A stretch of DNA of 64,000 bases from Halorubellus sp034808145 (GCF_034808145.1 NZ_JAXHGM010000004.1:248001-312000), one strand, 5' to 3'. Positions 24,444 through 33,152 are shown, numbered from the stretch's first letter. Program-made: numbers and translations. The notes: generated by a model from the letters alone, not told the origin.

Positions 24444-24564
24444 CGCGGTCAGATACTGAACCTTTCGCCGGTCGCTGCTCGCGCACGAGGAGCATGACTG
24501 CCCGCGACTGCCGCGTGCTCGCGACACCCGACCTCGCGTGAGCACGTATCCAGCGCGGCGGCCC

Positions 24565-24578
24565 AAGACACTTACCGG
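24565..24578 (+). promoter_or_regulatory. Promoter element of paralogue C (AAGACACTTACCGG)
   Basis: AAGACACTTACCGG with ACTTACC starting 29 nt before the ATG at 24599. It matches the element at 30545-30557 over 13 bases. Confidence 0.6.
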
Positions 24579-24598
24579 CGCCGTGACGCGAGTGGCGT

Positions 24599-25789
24599 AT
24601 GCGAACGCCCCCGCGTCGCAGCGTCCTCCGCGCGGTCGGTGCCGTCGCGTCGACGACGGCGGTCGTCGGCTGTGCCGGGGCCCTCTTCGGGAGGGACCTG
24701 CCGTCGTTCGCGTCCCGTATCGTGACTGACGACTGGCTGCAGGCGGCCAACGTGACGCCCGATTGGAAGCTCCAGCACGCTCGGTACGTCGACCTCGCTG
24801 CGCTCGCCGAGCACGTCGAGCGGTTTCCCACCCTCCGGGAGTGGGTGGCGTCGGCGCCGCTGCTCGACCCCGCGATCGTGCGCGACCTCGTCGTGACCAT
24901 CAGGGAGTACCAGTACACCGTCGCACGCCTCCGTGACGGCGGGGCTGCGCTGCGGGCGGCCGACGACGTGTGGGAGACGTTCGAGCCGATGGACGCGGAC
25001 GGCTACTGGAGTCGCGTCCGCGGCGACCACGTCCTCCAGGTGGTCGGCGACGGTGTCCTGCTTTCGATGGACGCTACGCCGGACGAGGACGCGTCGGTCG
25101 TCGAGCGCCGGGGCCGACTCGAACGGCGAGCGGTGCGGTTGCTATCCGAGCGCCCGTCGACGTTCGCGACCGAGAGCGAGCGAGCCGAGCGCATGGCGCG
25201 AGTCGTCGAGCTAGCCGACGACCCGACGGTCGCGCGCCTCTCGACCCAGTCGGCGTACGTCCCCGAGGCCATCGGGAGCGCCGAGGCGTTCGCGGTCGGC
25301 GAGCGGACGACGGACCTCCGCGCCGTCGCGCTCTACCCGTCCTCGCCGGACCCGGATGCGTTCCTCGAGACCTGTCGGGACCGGACGGCGTTCCAGACGT
25401 ACGAGGATCTGGAGAGCGAGCGCCGCGGGGACGCGGCGCTCGTCACGGGGAGTACGCCGACGAAGCGCCTGGACTTCCTCGCGTACGGGTGGCCGGCGCC
25501 GGACGCGTCGTTCGCGTTCGAGTACGACGCGGCGACGCGAGCGTTGACCGTCGTCCACGACGGCGGCGAGTCGTTCCCGGCGGCGCGCGTCCGCTTGGTC
25601 GCCGAGGGCGGCGGCGAGCAGACCGTGCTCGACTCGCAGTTCGCGGACGACCACGGGACGGTGACCGCCGGGGACGCCGTGACCGCGACAGTGCCCGTGG
25701 ACGCGACCGTCGTGGAGGTCCGCTGGCAGTTCAACGAGACGCTCTCGAAGCCGACCAACTGGGAGGTACTCGACAGTTACGTCCCGTAG
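24599..25789 (+). CDS. Tat lipoprotein, paralogue C of an unnamed family (long form)
   Basis: A 396-residue protein of unknown function. The signal has twin arginines (TPPRRSVLRAVGAV) and a lipobox VVGC, so it is a predicted lipoprotein. It matches B over its length: 'DDWLQAANV', 'YVDLAALAEHVERFPTL', 'LDPAIVRDL', 'VVGDGVLLSMDA', 'FAVGERTTDLRAVALYP' and 'TGSTPTKRLDFLAYGWPAP'. The same C-terminal beta domain follows ('ALTVVHDGGESFPAARVRL' and 'TVPVDATVVEVRW'). It converges with the larA-like gene 11 bases further on. Confidence 0.8.
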   Translation: MRTPPRRSVLRAVGAVASTTAVVGCAGALFGRDLPSFASRIVTDDWLQAANVTPDWKLQHARYVDLAALAEHVERFPTLREWVASAPLLDPAIVRDLVVTIREYQYTVARLRDGGAALRAADDVWETFEPMDADGYWSRVRGDHVLQVVGDGVLLSMDATPDEDASVVERRGRLERRAVRLLSERPSTFATESERAERMARVVELADDPTVARLSTQSAYVPEAIGSAEAFAVGERTTDLRAVALYPSSPDPDAFLETCRDRTAFQTYEDLESERRGDAALVTGSTPTKRLDFLAYGWPAPDASFAFEYDAATRALTVVHDGGESFPAARVRLVAEGGGEQTVLDSQFADDHGTVTAGDAVTATVPVDATVVEVRWQFNETLSKPTNWEVLDSYVP

Positions 25790-25800
25790 CGTCGCTCGCG

Positions 25801-27066
25801 TCAGCGCTCGCGGACGAGGAGCGTGTTCAGGGCGTCCGGGACGACGAGCACGTCGCTCCCGGGGTCGAGTGCGTCCTCGACCGTCTCGGCTGCGTGCATC
25901 AGGCAGTCGTCGACGACGTCGGGGTGCTCGCTGTTCGTGACGTGGACGTCGTGGTCGCGGAGGACGCGAGCGACGACGAACGCGCGCTGTGCGCCCGGCT
26001 CGTAGCCCTGCTTCATCTCCTCGTAGAGCGCGTCGGCGTCCGTCGCGTTCGACAGCCACTCGTGGAACCGTCGTTCGCCAGTCCCGTCGCCGGCGCCTTC
26101 GGGGAGTCCCGCAGGGACGACGATGCGGCCGCGCGAGTCAGCTCTCACGCTCGCGTCGGCCTCGGGTCGGACGAGCGGGTTCCGGTCGCCGAGCGCGACG
26201 TACGTCGCGGCCCTGGTCGCCTGGTAGAGGTTCGCGTCCTTGGGTGCGCCGACGCCGGCGACGACGGCGTCGTACGTCTCGTCGTCGGCTATCGGGACCG
26301 AGAGCGCGTTCCGGGCGGTCGCGGCGAGGTCGCGGACGACCGCGCGAGGGTCCCCGGCGGCGACGCCGAGGACGCCCTGCGGGCCCTTCGTGACGTTCAC
26401 GCAGAAGTCGGGGCCGGCGAGGTCCCCGGCGCGGTCGAGGAACCCCCTGAAAGGGTTGTTCTCGACGCGGCCGAGGCGGACGCCGTCGCGCGCGAGGAGG
26501 TCGGGGCCGTGCGTGTACCCGATCTGTGACTCGCCGCCGGCGCCGACGACGACGGTCTTCGCGCCCCCGGAGAAGCCCGCGTACTGGTGGGGTTCGACGA
26601 CGCCGGTCGCCGCGACCAGGTCCGCGTCGGCGACGACCCGGCCAAGTTCGATGGGGACGCCGTCGACCTCGCCGACCGCGACGACGTCCTCGGGGTCGTG
26701 GTTCCGGGCGAGCGCGGCGTGCTCGCCGAGGGTCGCTTCGAGCTCGTCGTCGGTCATCGGCCGATGGAGGCCGAGCCCGACGACGACGGTCACCCGGTCG
26801 CGGTCGACGCCCGCGGCGTCGAGTTCGCCGAGCAGTCCGTCGAGGAGGACGTCGGTGGGGACGGCGCGCGTGCCGTCCGTGACGACGATGGCGACGTCGT
26901 CGTTCGCGTTCGCGCGCTCGCTGAGCCGCGGGCCGTGTGGGTCGGCGAGCGCGTCCTGCGAGGCGGCCGGGACGTCCACGCCGCTGCCACCGGGGGCGCG
27001 TGCGACGGTCGCGTCGACGGCGTCGAACGACACGGAGACGGTGCCGTCGCCGAGTGGGAGGTCCAT
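25801..27066 (-). CDS. larA: LarA-family (nickel-pincer racemase-like) protein
   Basis: A 421-residue homologue of lactate racemase LarA. The residues that in Lactiplantibacillus LarA are His108, His174, Lys184 and His200 have counterparts with the same spacing. They are His in GLGLHRPM (about 99), His in EPHQYAGFSGGAK, the Lys ten residues later, and a His sixteen residues after that (QIGYTH). LarA enzymes interconvert 2-hydroxy acids with a nickel-pincer cofactor made by LarB, LarC and LarE. None of those genes is in the window, and the substrate may not be lactate. The ATG at 27066 lies 27 nt after a TATA-like CTTTTGGG; an earlier in-frame start would overlap it. Confidence 0.85.
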   Translation of the reverse strand: MDLPLGDGTVSVSFDAVDATVARAPGGSGVDVPAASQDALADPHGPRLSERANANDDVAIVVTDGTRAVPTDVLLDGLLGELDAAGVDRDRVTVVVGLGLHRPMTDDELEATLGEHAALARNHDPEDVVAVGEVDGVPIELGRVVADADLVAATGVVEPHQYAGFSGGAKTVVVGAGGESQIGYTHGPDLLARDGVRLGRVENNPFRGFLDRAGDLAGPDFCVNVTKGPQGVLGVAAGDPRAVVRDLAATARNALSVPIADDETYDAVVAGVGAPKDANLYQATRAATYVALGDRNPLVRPEADASVRADSRGRIVVPAGLPEGAGDGTGERRFHEWLSNATDADALYEEMKQGYEPGAQRAFVVARVLRDHDVHVTNSEHPDVVDDCLMHAAETVEDALDPGSDVLVVPDALNTLLVRER

Positions 27067-27090
27067 ACCCGACCCATCGAGTGCGTGTCC

Positions 27091-27098
27091 CAAAAGCA
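27091..27098 (-). promoter_or_regulatory. TATA-like element of the larA gene
   Basis: CTTTTGGG on the minus strand, 25-32 nt before the ATG at 27066. It decides between that start and an earlier in-frame one. Confidence 0.5.
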
Positions 27099-27160
27099 GG
27101 TGGGCGTCGAGGCCGCGGTCGATTCCACCGCGAGGACTCGCGGACGTGGTACCGAACCGG

Positions 27161-27682
27161 TCAGACCGCGAGTTCCGGGGCCTCGTACTGGCCGGTGAGG
27201 CGGGCGGAGACGAACCCGAGCACCCAGCCGTACGCGAGGTGCGTGACGACGGAGAAGACGACGAAGACGAGGAGGTCGAACCCGGCGTACCGCGAGTAGA
27301 ACGCGGTGATGAATCCCGTCCAGAGGACGCCGGCGAACACGATGCCCTGCTGGGGGCGGGTGGTTCCAGGTAGGTACGCGCCGAGCGTGACGAACAGGAG
27401 CGGCCACGCGAACATCCCGGCGCCGAAGAACAGCGCCAGGCCGAGCGCGGGAGCGTTCCCGACGCCGGCGAGCTCCGCGAGCGTCCCGAACACGTCGATT
27501 CCGGGCGTGAGCGTGGCGTTCACGATGAAGAGCACGCCCGTCATGAGCATCGTGCCGACGACCCCGCCCGCGATGCCGCCGAGCGCGCGCTCGAGTTCGT
27601 TGGCCTCCACCGTGGGGAACGCGTCCTCCGCGGCGCCGTCCTCCACCGCCGACTCGTCGTGGGTCGCGTTATCACTTGCCAT
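27161..27682 (-). CDS. DUF6789-like multi-pass membrane protein
   Basis: A 173-residue membrane protein. An acidic N-terminus of about 25 residues is followed by four to five helices, including 'GIAGGVVGTMLMTGVLFIVN', 'ALGLALFFGAGMFAWPLLFV', 'GIVFAGVLWTGFITAFYSRY' and 'LLVFVVFSVVTHLAYGWVLG'. The 'GxxGGxxGTxLM' start and the 'HLxYGxVLG' end recall DUF6789-type proteins of haloarchaea; the function is unknown. The ATG at 27682 is preferred because TTTATTAT (27705-27712) lies 23-30 nt before it. Confidence 0.7.
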   Translation of the reverse strand: MASDNATHDESAVEDGAAEDAFPTVEANELERALGGIAGGVVGTMLMTGVLFIVNATLTPGIDVFGTLAELAGVGNAPALGLALFFGAGMFAWPLLFVTLGAYLPGTTRPQQGIVFAGVLWTGFITAFYSRYAGFDLLVFVVFSVVTHLAYGWVLGFVSARLTGQYEAPELAV

Positions 27683-27759
27683 GGTAACTGCGTGGTCCGC
27701 CACGATAATAAAGCAACCTCACGTGTTCGTGTCCGAGGCAGCCAGGAACGGCATCTGAG

Positions 27760-30486
27760 TCAGTCGGGACGCGCCCAGGCCACCATCCGACCGTAGACCG
27801 GGTCGGTCGCGAGCGCGTCCGCGTCCCCGACCAGGACGAGCGCGCGCTTCGCTCGGGTCAACGCCACGTTCACGCGCCGGTAGTCCTCGAAGATCGGCGA
27901 GTCGAGGTCGCCCGAGGCGACGAACGACACGACGATGACCTCCTTCGACGACCCCTGGAAGCGGTCGACCGTGTCCACGGTCACCGACTCGGGGACGCGC
28001 CGCGTTATCTCCGCGACCTGCGCGCGGAACGGCGCGATGACGCCCACGTCCGCCGGCTCGACGCCCGCCGCCAGGTACGACGAGACGACGTCGGCCACGC
28101 GCTCGGCCTCCACCGCGTCCGTGTTCCGACCGCCGTCACCGGGCGTGTCGAGGAACGTCACGCCGTCACGGAGCGCCGCCGGGAGGTCGTCGAGGGCGAC
28201 GAGCTGTCGCGGATGCTGCGCGGCGACCTCGCCAGTCGCCGGCCGGAGCGCGCCGTCGTAGAACTCCGCGGACGCGAACGCCTGGATGCGCTGACTCATC
28301 CGGTACTGCTCCTCGAGCATCACGCCTGCCTCCGGGTACCGCTCGACGAGCCGCTCGAACAGCGACTCCTGGAGCTCGTTCTCCGCCCGCACGACGGGCG
28401 GGAGCTGCTGGTGGTCGCCGACGAGCACGAACCGCTCGGCGAGGTTCACCGCCGCCAGCGCGTCCGGTTCCGTCAACTGCCCGGCCTCGTCGACGAGCGC
28501 CGCGTCGAACGTCTGCTCGCGCATCACGCGCGACCCGCACGTCGCGGTCGTCGCCGCCACCACCTGCGCGTCCCGCAGGCGCTGCGCGCACTCGTCGGGG
28601 TCACCGCGAGTCCGGAGCCGGTACTCGAGCATGTCGTCGCGGATACCGGACTCGGTGCCGACGCGCACGAAGTCCGAGAACCCCTGCTCCTCGAGCGCCT
28701 CCAGGGCGTTGTCGACCGCGCGGTTCGTGAACGCGGACAGCAGCACGCGCTCGCCGCGCGCCACCATCGACCGCACCGCCTGCCCGATGGTGTACGTCTT
28801 CCCCGTCCCCGGCGGCCCGTGGACGAGCGCGACGTCCTCGGCGGTCACCGCCTTCCGCACCGCCTCGTCCTGCGCGTCGTTGTTCGCGACGAACGTCTCC
28901 GGTTCGGCGTCCGCCACCGACTCGCCGCCATCCCCAGGTTCGGCGTCGGGGGCGAGCGCACGCTCGGGGTCGAACTCGGGGTCGCGCCGGCCGAACAGGA
29001 CGTCCTTCCGGTCCGGGTCGCCCTTCAGGAGCGCGTCGTGGAGCGCGACCTGCATGCGCGCGACCGACAGCTCGCTCGGGTAGACGTCGAGGCGACACAC
29101 CTCGACGGGTTCGGCGGCGGAGACGACGACCTCGTCGTCGTCCAGCCGCTCGATGTACGCGAGCTCGGCGTCGCCCTGCACGGGGTCGCCGTCGCTCGCG
29201 AGCACGAGGTCGTCCTCCCGCAGCTTCGACACTGCGGGACTCGTCCGTCTCGCGCGCAGCTCCCAGCGGCCGTCGGCGCGCTCGCGCTTCGCCTCGAACG
29301 CGAGGTCGACGAGCGCACGGTCGTCCTCGGCGCGCTCCGCGGGCGTCTGCTCCCAGAGCTTCGCGTACTCGCGGTGGGTCTCCACGCGCTCCTCCTCGAT
29401 GGCCCTGTACGTCTCCTCGTAGTACGCGAGCTCGTCCTCGGGCAGCGTCCGACCAATCTGGCCAGCCTTGGACTCCTGGTCGAGTCGCCCGGCGACGACG
29501 CGACACGTGTCCTGCTCGAAGCAGTACTCGCAGACCGCGTCGGCCTCGTACCCCGTCGGGACGTCGAAGTCGAACTCGAACGCCGCGATGGCGTTCCGCG
29601 CCCGCACCACGTACTTCAGGAGGCCGTCGCCGACGCTGAACTCCTTCGCGGGCGAGAAGTCCCCGGAGAACTCCGACCGGTCGAGCGCCGCGTTCTTCGT
29701 GTACAGGAGCGTCGCGGTGTCGACGTCGACGCCGCGTTCGCGCAGCAGGAGCGCGTACGACGCCGCCTGAATCTTGTCCTCGAACCGCGGGTCGCGCTTG
29801 AGGTTCTTCCCCGTCTTCAGCTCGACGGGCATCCCGTTCCGGACCGCGTCCGCGCGCCCCTTGATGCCGAACGTCTCCGAGATGAGCGTCATCTCCGACC
29901 GCCACTCGTCGTCGCCCGAGAGCTTCCCCTGAGAGAGCCACGCGTCGATGGCGCGCGCGTTCTCCGCGACCTCCTCGCGGACCTCGTCGGCGTCCATCCC
30001 GAGCAGGCCGAGGTCGAGCCCGGCCTCCTCGACGCGGTCGTCGACCGCGGCGTCGAACTCGACGCCCCGCAGCAGGTCCCCGAACACCTCGTGCACGATC
30101 GTTCCCTTGATGACGGGGTACTTCAGGGGCGCACTCGAGAGCTTGTTCAGGTAGTACATCCGCGGGCACTGCACGTACTCGCGGACGTCCGTCACGTCCA
30201 CGAGGAACTCCGGTTCCAGGACGACGTACGAGTCCCCGGTCGTCGAGTACTGCGTCTCGCCCTGGTACTCGCGCTCCTCCGGGTTCGTCACCCGCACCCG
30301 CATACCGGGTTCGGCGACCGCGGTCGTCTCCGTCCACTTCCCCCAGCAGGTCACCTGCTCCTCGCCCGTCTCCGTCTCGACGGTCACCTCGGCGAGGTCT
30401 GACTTGCCGTACTGCGTCGACACCTCCTTGGCGTCGCCGACCGCCGTGATGACTCCCTCGATCGCGTCGCGGTCCGCGCTTGTCAC
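27760..30486 (-). CDS. Dna2-like fusion of Cas4-type nuclease and SF1 helicase
   Basis: A 908-residue protein. An N-terminal OB-like stretch ('GVITAVGDAKEVSTQYGKSD') is followed by a Cas4/RecB-type nuclease. The nuclease has one Cys in VQCPRMYYLN (about residue 104), acidic residues in 'KGRADAV' and 'VELKTGK', and three Cys in CEYCFEQDTC (about 320). The four Cys suggest an iron-sulfur cluster as in Dna2, AddB and Cas4. The C-terminal half is an SF1B (UPF1/Dna2-like) helicase with GPPGTGKT (about 555), DEAGQ and 'LLVGDHQQLPPVV' (LVGDHQQLPP core). This matches eukaryotic Dna2 domain order, so flap or end processing is likely. The start is a GTG (30484-30486); upstream codons are not protein-like. 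Confidence 0.87.
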   Translation of the reverse strand: MTSADRDAIEGVITAVGDAKEVSTQYGKSDLAEVTVETETGEEQVTCWGKWTETTAVAEPGMRVRVTNPEEREYQGETQYSTTGDSYVVLEPEFLVDVTDVREYVQCPRMYYLNKLSSAPLKYPVIKGTIVHEVFGDLLRGVEFDAAVDDRVEEAGLDLGLLGMDADEVREEVAENARAIDAWLSQGKLSGDDEWRSEMTLISETFGIKGRADAVRNGMPVELKTGKNLKRDPRFEDKIQAASYALLLRERGVDVDTATLLYTKNAALDRSEFSGDFSPAKEFSVGDGLLKYVVRARNAIAAFEFDFDVPTGYEADAVCEYCFEQDTCRVVAGRLDQESKAGQIGRTLPEDELAYYEETYRAIEEERVETHREYAKLWEQTPAERAEDDRALVDLAFEAKRERADGRWELRARRTSPAVSKLREDDLVLASDGDPVQGDAELAYIERLDDDEVVVSAAEPVEVCRLDVYPSELSVARMQVALHDALLKGDPDRKDVLFGRRDPEFDPERALAPDAEPGDGGESVADAEPETFVANNDAQDEAVRKAVTAEDVALVHGPPGTGKTYTIGQAVRSMVARGERVLLSAFTNRAVDNALEALEEQGFSDFVRVGTESGIRDDMLEYRLRTRGDPDECAQRLRDAQVVAATTATCGSRVMREQTFDAALVDEAGQLTEPDALAAVNLAERFVLVGDHQQLPPVVRAENELQESLFERLVERYPEAGVMLEEQYRMSQRIQAFASAEFYDGALRPATGEVAAQHPRQLVALDDLPAALRDGVTFLDTPGDGGRNTDAVEAERVADVVSSYLAAGVEPADVGVIAPFRAQVAEITRRVPESVTVDTVDRFQGSSKEVIVVSFVASGDLDSPIFEDYRRVNVALTRAKRALVLVGDADALATDPVYGRMVAWARPD

Positions 30487-30544
30487 ACTCCACGGGGACG
30501 CGCGGGACTCGGTTAGGGGTGTCGGTTCCCGGGGTGACCTGGAG

Positions 30545-30557
30545 AAGACACTTACCG
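30545..30557 (+). promoter_or_regulatory. Promoter element AAGACACTTACCG before a lipoprotein gene
   Basis: AAGACACTTACCG with the ACTT core 29 nt before the ATG at 30579. It is identical over 13 bases to the element before the lipoprotein gene at 24599. Confidence 0.6.
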
Positions 30558-30578
30558 CGAGCGCCGGCAGTCGACGGC

Positions 30579-31133
30579 ATGCGACGCCGCACGCTGCTGG
30601 CCGCGCTCGCCGCGACGACCGCGGGCACCGCCGCGACGGCCGGCTGTCTCGGCGCCCTCCCCGGCGACGACTCCACCGCCGGCGGGCCGACGACCATCGG
30701 GAGCGACGCCACCGCGGAAGCAAGCGGGACCGCGACGACCGAGCCCTGTACCGTCGAGGACTCCCTCGGCGTCGTCGACGTCGACGTCCCCGAGGATCCG
30801 ACGCCCGGTGCGGCGCGGTCGCTCGCCGAGTTCGTCGAGGAGACGGTCGCTCGCGACCGCGCCGACGCCGAGGGCTGGAACGTCGGCGGCGTCGAGTACG
30901 TCCGCTCCGAGACCGCGGATGACCAGCCCGAAGACGGCGCGTACGCGTACGCCGAGGTGAGTCTCGACGCCGTCGAGTCCGCCGAGCGCGCCGACGGCAC
31001 CGCCACGACGCTCGTCGCGAGCCTCCACTACGACGCCTGGTACCGCGTCACCGCGACGCGGGTCGAGCGCGCACCAGCGTACGACGACGGAGCCCCGCCA
31101 GAGGACGGCTGGACGACCATCGCCTGCGCGTGA
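30579..31133 (+). CDS. Predicted Tat lipoprotein of unknown function
   Basis: A 184-residue protein. The signal is MRRRTLLAALAATTAGTAAT with a lipobox TAGC. A Thr/Asp/Ala-rich linker leads to a small alpha/beta domain with 'ARSLAEFVEETVARDRADAE', 'YAYAEVSLDAVES' and a final strand pattern 'WYRVTATRVERAP'. I do not recognise the family. It shares its promoter motif, but no clear sequence, with the three related lipoproteins at 18.9-25.8 kb. It is divergent from the Dna2-like gene. Confidence 0.75.
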   Translation: MRRRTLLAALAATTAGTAATAGCLGALPGDDSTAGGPTTIGSDATAEASGTATTEPCTVEDSLGVVDVDVPEDPTPGAARSLAEFVEETVARDRADAEGWNVGGVEYVRSETADDQPEDGAYAYAEVSLDAVESAERADGTATTLVASLHYDAWYRVTATRVERAPAYDDGAPPEDGWTTIACA

Positions 31134-31218
31134 CGCGAGTCCGAGCGAGGGGACTCGTCGCCGGCCCGTCGCGGTCACCGAACCGTTGAGGTGACCTCGC
31201 TCCGAACCGGGAGTCGAG

Positions 31219-31410
31219 ATGACCGACACGGACGCGGGCGAGGAGGGGGACGAACTCGACGGTCGCGGCATGGCGATCGGCCTTGCCCTCGGTTCCGGGG
31301 TCGGCGTCGCCCTCGGGACCGCGATGGACGACCTCGCGCTCGGACTGGCGATCGGGATGGGGATGGGCGTCGCGGTCGGCGCCGGGCTGGCACAGCAAGG
31401 ACTGGACTGA
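31219..31410 (+). CDS. Small glycine-zipper membrane protein
   Basis: The product has 63 residues. An acidic head (MTDTDAGEEGDELDG) is followed by two hydrophobic stretches in which Gly recurs every four residues or so ('AIGLALGSGVGVALGTAMD' and 'LGLAIGMGMGVAVGAGLAQ'). Such glycine zippers pack in membranes. The function is unknown. It lies between two unrelated genes of the same direction. Confidence 0.6.
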   Translation: MTDTDAGEEGDELDGRGMAIGLALGSGVGVALGTAMDDLALGLAIGMGMGVAVGAGLAQQGLD

Positions 31411-31491
31411 CGTGGCCCGGTCGGTACCACGACAGGCTCCGGAATCGCCCGGACCGACACAATCTTGCCGGCGCGAGCACTACGTCGGGGC

Positions 31492-32046
31492 ATGCGGGTT
31501 CGCGACTGGGACGATATCGTCGAGGACGTCGTGGAGTCGAACGTGGACCCGGACGGCTGGCGCGCGGTCGCCGGCGACCGCGCGTCCGGCCTCGGGGAGG
31601 ACCTCTACCTCGGGCATCCCGACAGGGGGATGTACCAGTTGAAGACGTACGCGAAGAACCCCTTCGAGGTGAAGGGCGTCGGGTCGCAGGTCGCCCGGAA
31701 CCTCGACGACGAGATCGGCCAGTACCTCCCGACCGAAGGGTCGGGGCGGTTCGCCGTCCAGGGCCCCGCGGACGACATCGACGAGGCCGAGGCGAAGGAG
31801 AAGGCGACGGAGCTGGAGGAGGTCGTGAAGGCGCACGCGGACGCGCCGACCACGCCCGGTGACTTCTTCGACGACGTCATGGAGACGCTCGACTCGCCCG
31901 CGTTCGGGCCGATGGAGTACGACCAGTACGACCGCCCGGACGGGCTCGACGACCTCGCGTCGACGTTCGAGGAGGCCGAGGACGTCCTCAACACGGAGCT
32001 CGACGAGCTCGTGGAGACCGACGAGGTCGACAAGGGCTTCATGTAG
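31492..32046 (+). CDS. Conserved haloarchaeal acidic protein, unknown function
   Basis: A soluble, very acidic protein of 184 residues without a membrane helix. It opens with 'MRVRDWDDIVEDVVESNVDP' and has a compact middle with 'MYQLKTYAKNPFEVKGVGSQ' and 'QYLPTEGSGRFAVQGP'. The C-terminal half is helical and Glu/Asp-rich and ends in 'EVDKGFM'. I do not recognise a catalytic motif. The ATG at 31492 follows an AATCTTGC element by about 28 nt; an upstream frame extension is not protein-like. Confidence 0.7.
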   Translation: MRVRDWDDIVEDVVESNVDPDGWRAVAGDRASGLGEDLYLGHPDRGMYQLKTYAKNPFEVKGVGSQVARNLDDEIGQYLPTEGSGRFAVQGPADDIDEAEAKEKATELEEVVKAHADAPTTPGDFFDDVMETLDSPAFGPMEYDQYDRPDGLDDLASTFEEAEDVLNTELDELVETDEVDKGFM

Positions 32047-32156
32047 CCCGATTCGGGGACGACGGTCGGTCAGAGGGTGACCGCTCCGGAGTCGGGCCCC
32101 GTGGTCGAATGCGGATACCCCTCGTTCTATTGTTCACCTGCCCGAGTCGGGACAGC

Positions 32157-33152
32157 ATGGAGCACGACACGAGTGGCCCGACGCGCGGAGCCGTCGGCGT
32201 CGATGCCGCCACGCTGCTCGACGACGACCACGAGGCGTTCGCCGCGGCGGTCTCCGGCGAGGCGAGCGGACCGGTCGCCGTCGTCGGCGATCCGTTCGCC
32301 GGACGCGAGACCGTTCTGGACCGGGCGGAACGAGCGCTCGACGCGACCAGGATAACGCTCGCACCCGGCGACGGCGTCGACCGAATCCGGGAGGCGTTCG
32401 GTGACGGCCCGGTCGTGGTCGAGGGCTGCCAGCACCTGTACGAGCGACGCGTCGGCGGGTTCGCGGCGCTCTCGACGTTCCTCGACGAGCTGGCGAGCGT
32501 CGACGCGACCGTGGTGACCGGCTGGAACCGGTACGCGTGGGCGTACCTCACGGCGGTTCGAGGCCTGGACCGGGAGTTCGCCGTCACCGTCGAGATACGG
32601 CCGCTTCCCGTGGACCGGATCGCGGAACTCGTCCTCGGTCGGTACGACGAGATGCCCGAGTTCGTCGTTGAGGACCCGAACGACGACGGGTTCGTCGGTA
32701 CGAGCCGACGCGAGATCGGCTGGCGAGGGTGGTCGGTGTCGGTACCGGTTCCGAGACTGAACGTGCTCTCGACGAAGGAACGGCTGTCGGGTGGCGACCT
32801 GGATCCGAGGGACGTGACGTTCGGTCGGCTCGCCGCGGTCTCGGACGGGAACGTCGGCGTCGCCACCGCGCTCTGGGAGACCCAGCAGGGCACGGAGGTA
32901 CGGCCGAGCGACGTCGCCGTGCCCGCGCTCGACCGGACCCTGGACCGAGAGGAGGCGTTCTGCCTGCGGCTCGTCCTCTCGAAGGAGCGGATCACTCGAA
33001 CGCGGCTCTCCAGGGTCGTCGACGGCATCGACCGCGTGCTCGGCCGGCTCGCGCGAGCGGGACTCGTCTCGGTCGAGGACGGAACGGTGGAACTGGTGCC
33101 GGCGGCGTTACCGACCGCTGCGGACGCGAGCGAACGGAGCCGAGTGCTATGA
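32157..33152 (+). CDS. Degenerate P-loop ATPase-like protein with winged-helix end
   Basis: A 331-residue protein. Residues about 38-50 read 'VAVVGDPFAGRETVLD', placed like a Walker A loop, but with Arg-Glu in place of the usual Lys-Ser/Thr. 'GPVVVEGCQHLYE' fits a Walker B-like strand. Further on, 'VTVEIRPLPVDRIAELVL' and a helical C-terminal part that looks like a winged helix ('RITRTRLSRVVDGIDRVLGR', 'LARAGLVSVEDG') suggest an AAA/STAND-like layout that may have lost ATP hydrolysis. Its stop overlaps the ATG of an MscS gene as ATGA, so the two are coupled. I infer a sensor or regulator of that channel; this is not a known pair to me. Confidence 0.65.
   Translation: MEHDTSGPTRGAVGVDAATLLDDDHEAFAAAVSGEASGPVAVVGDPFAGRETVLDRAERALDATRITLAPGDGVDRIREAFGDGPVVVEGCQHLYERRVGGFAALSTFLDELASVDATVVTGWNRYAWAYLTAVRGLDREFAVTVEIRPLPVDRIAELVLGRYDEMPEFVVEDPNDDGFVGTSRREIGWRGWSVSVPVPRLNVLSTKERLSGGDLDPRDVTFGRLAAVSDGNVGVATALWETQQGTEVRPSDVAVPALDRTLDREEAFCLRLVLSKERITRTRLSRVVDGIDRVLGRLARAGLVSVEDGTVELVPAALPTAADASERSRVL

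Noticed and set aside
28601..31006. 801-codon minus-strand frame overlapping the Dna2-like gene
   Set aside because: Out-of-frame Arg/Gly/Ala translation of the same strand; the other frame has all nuclease and helicase motifs.
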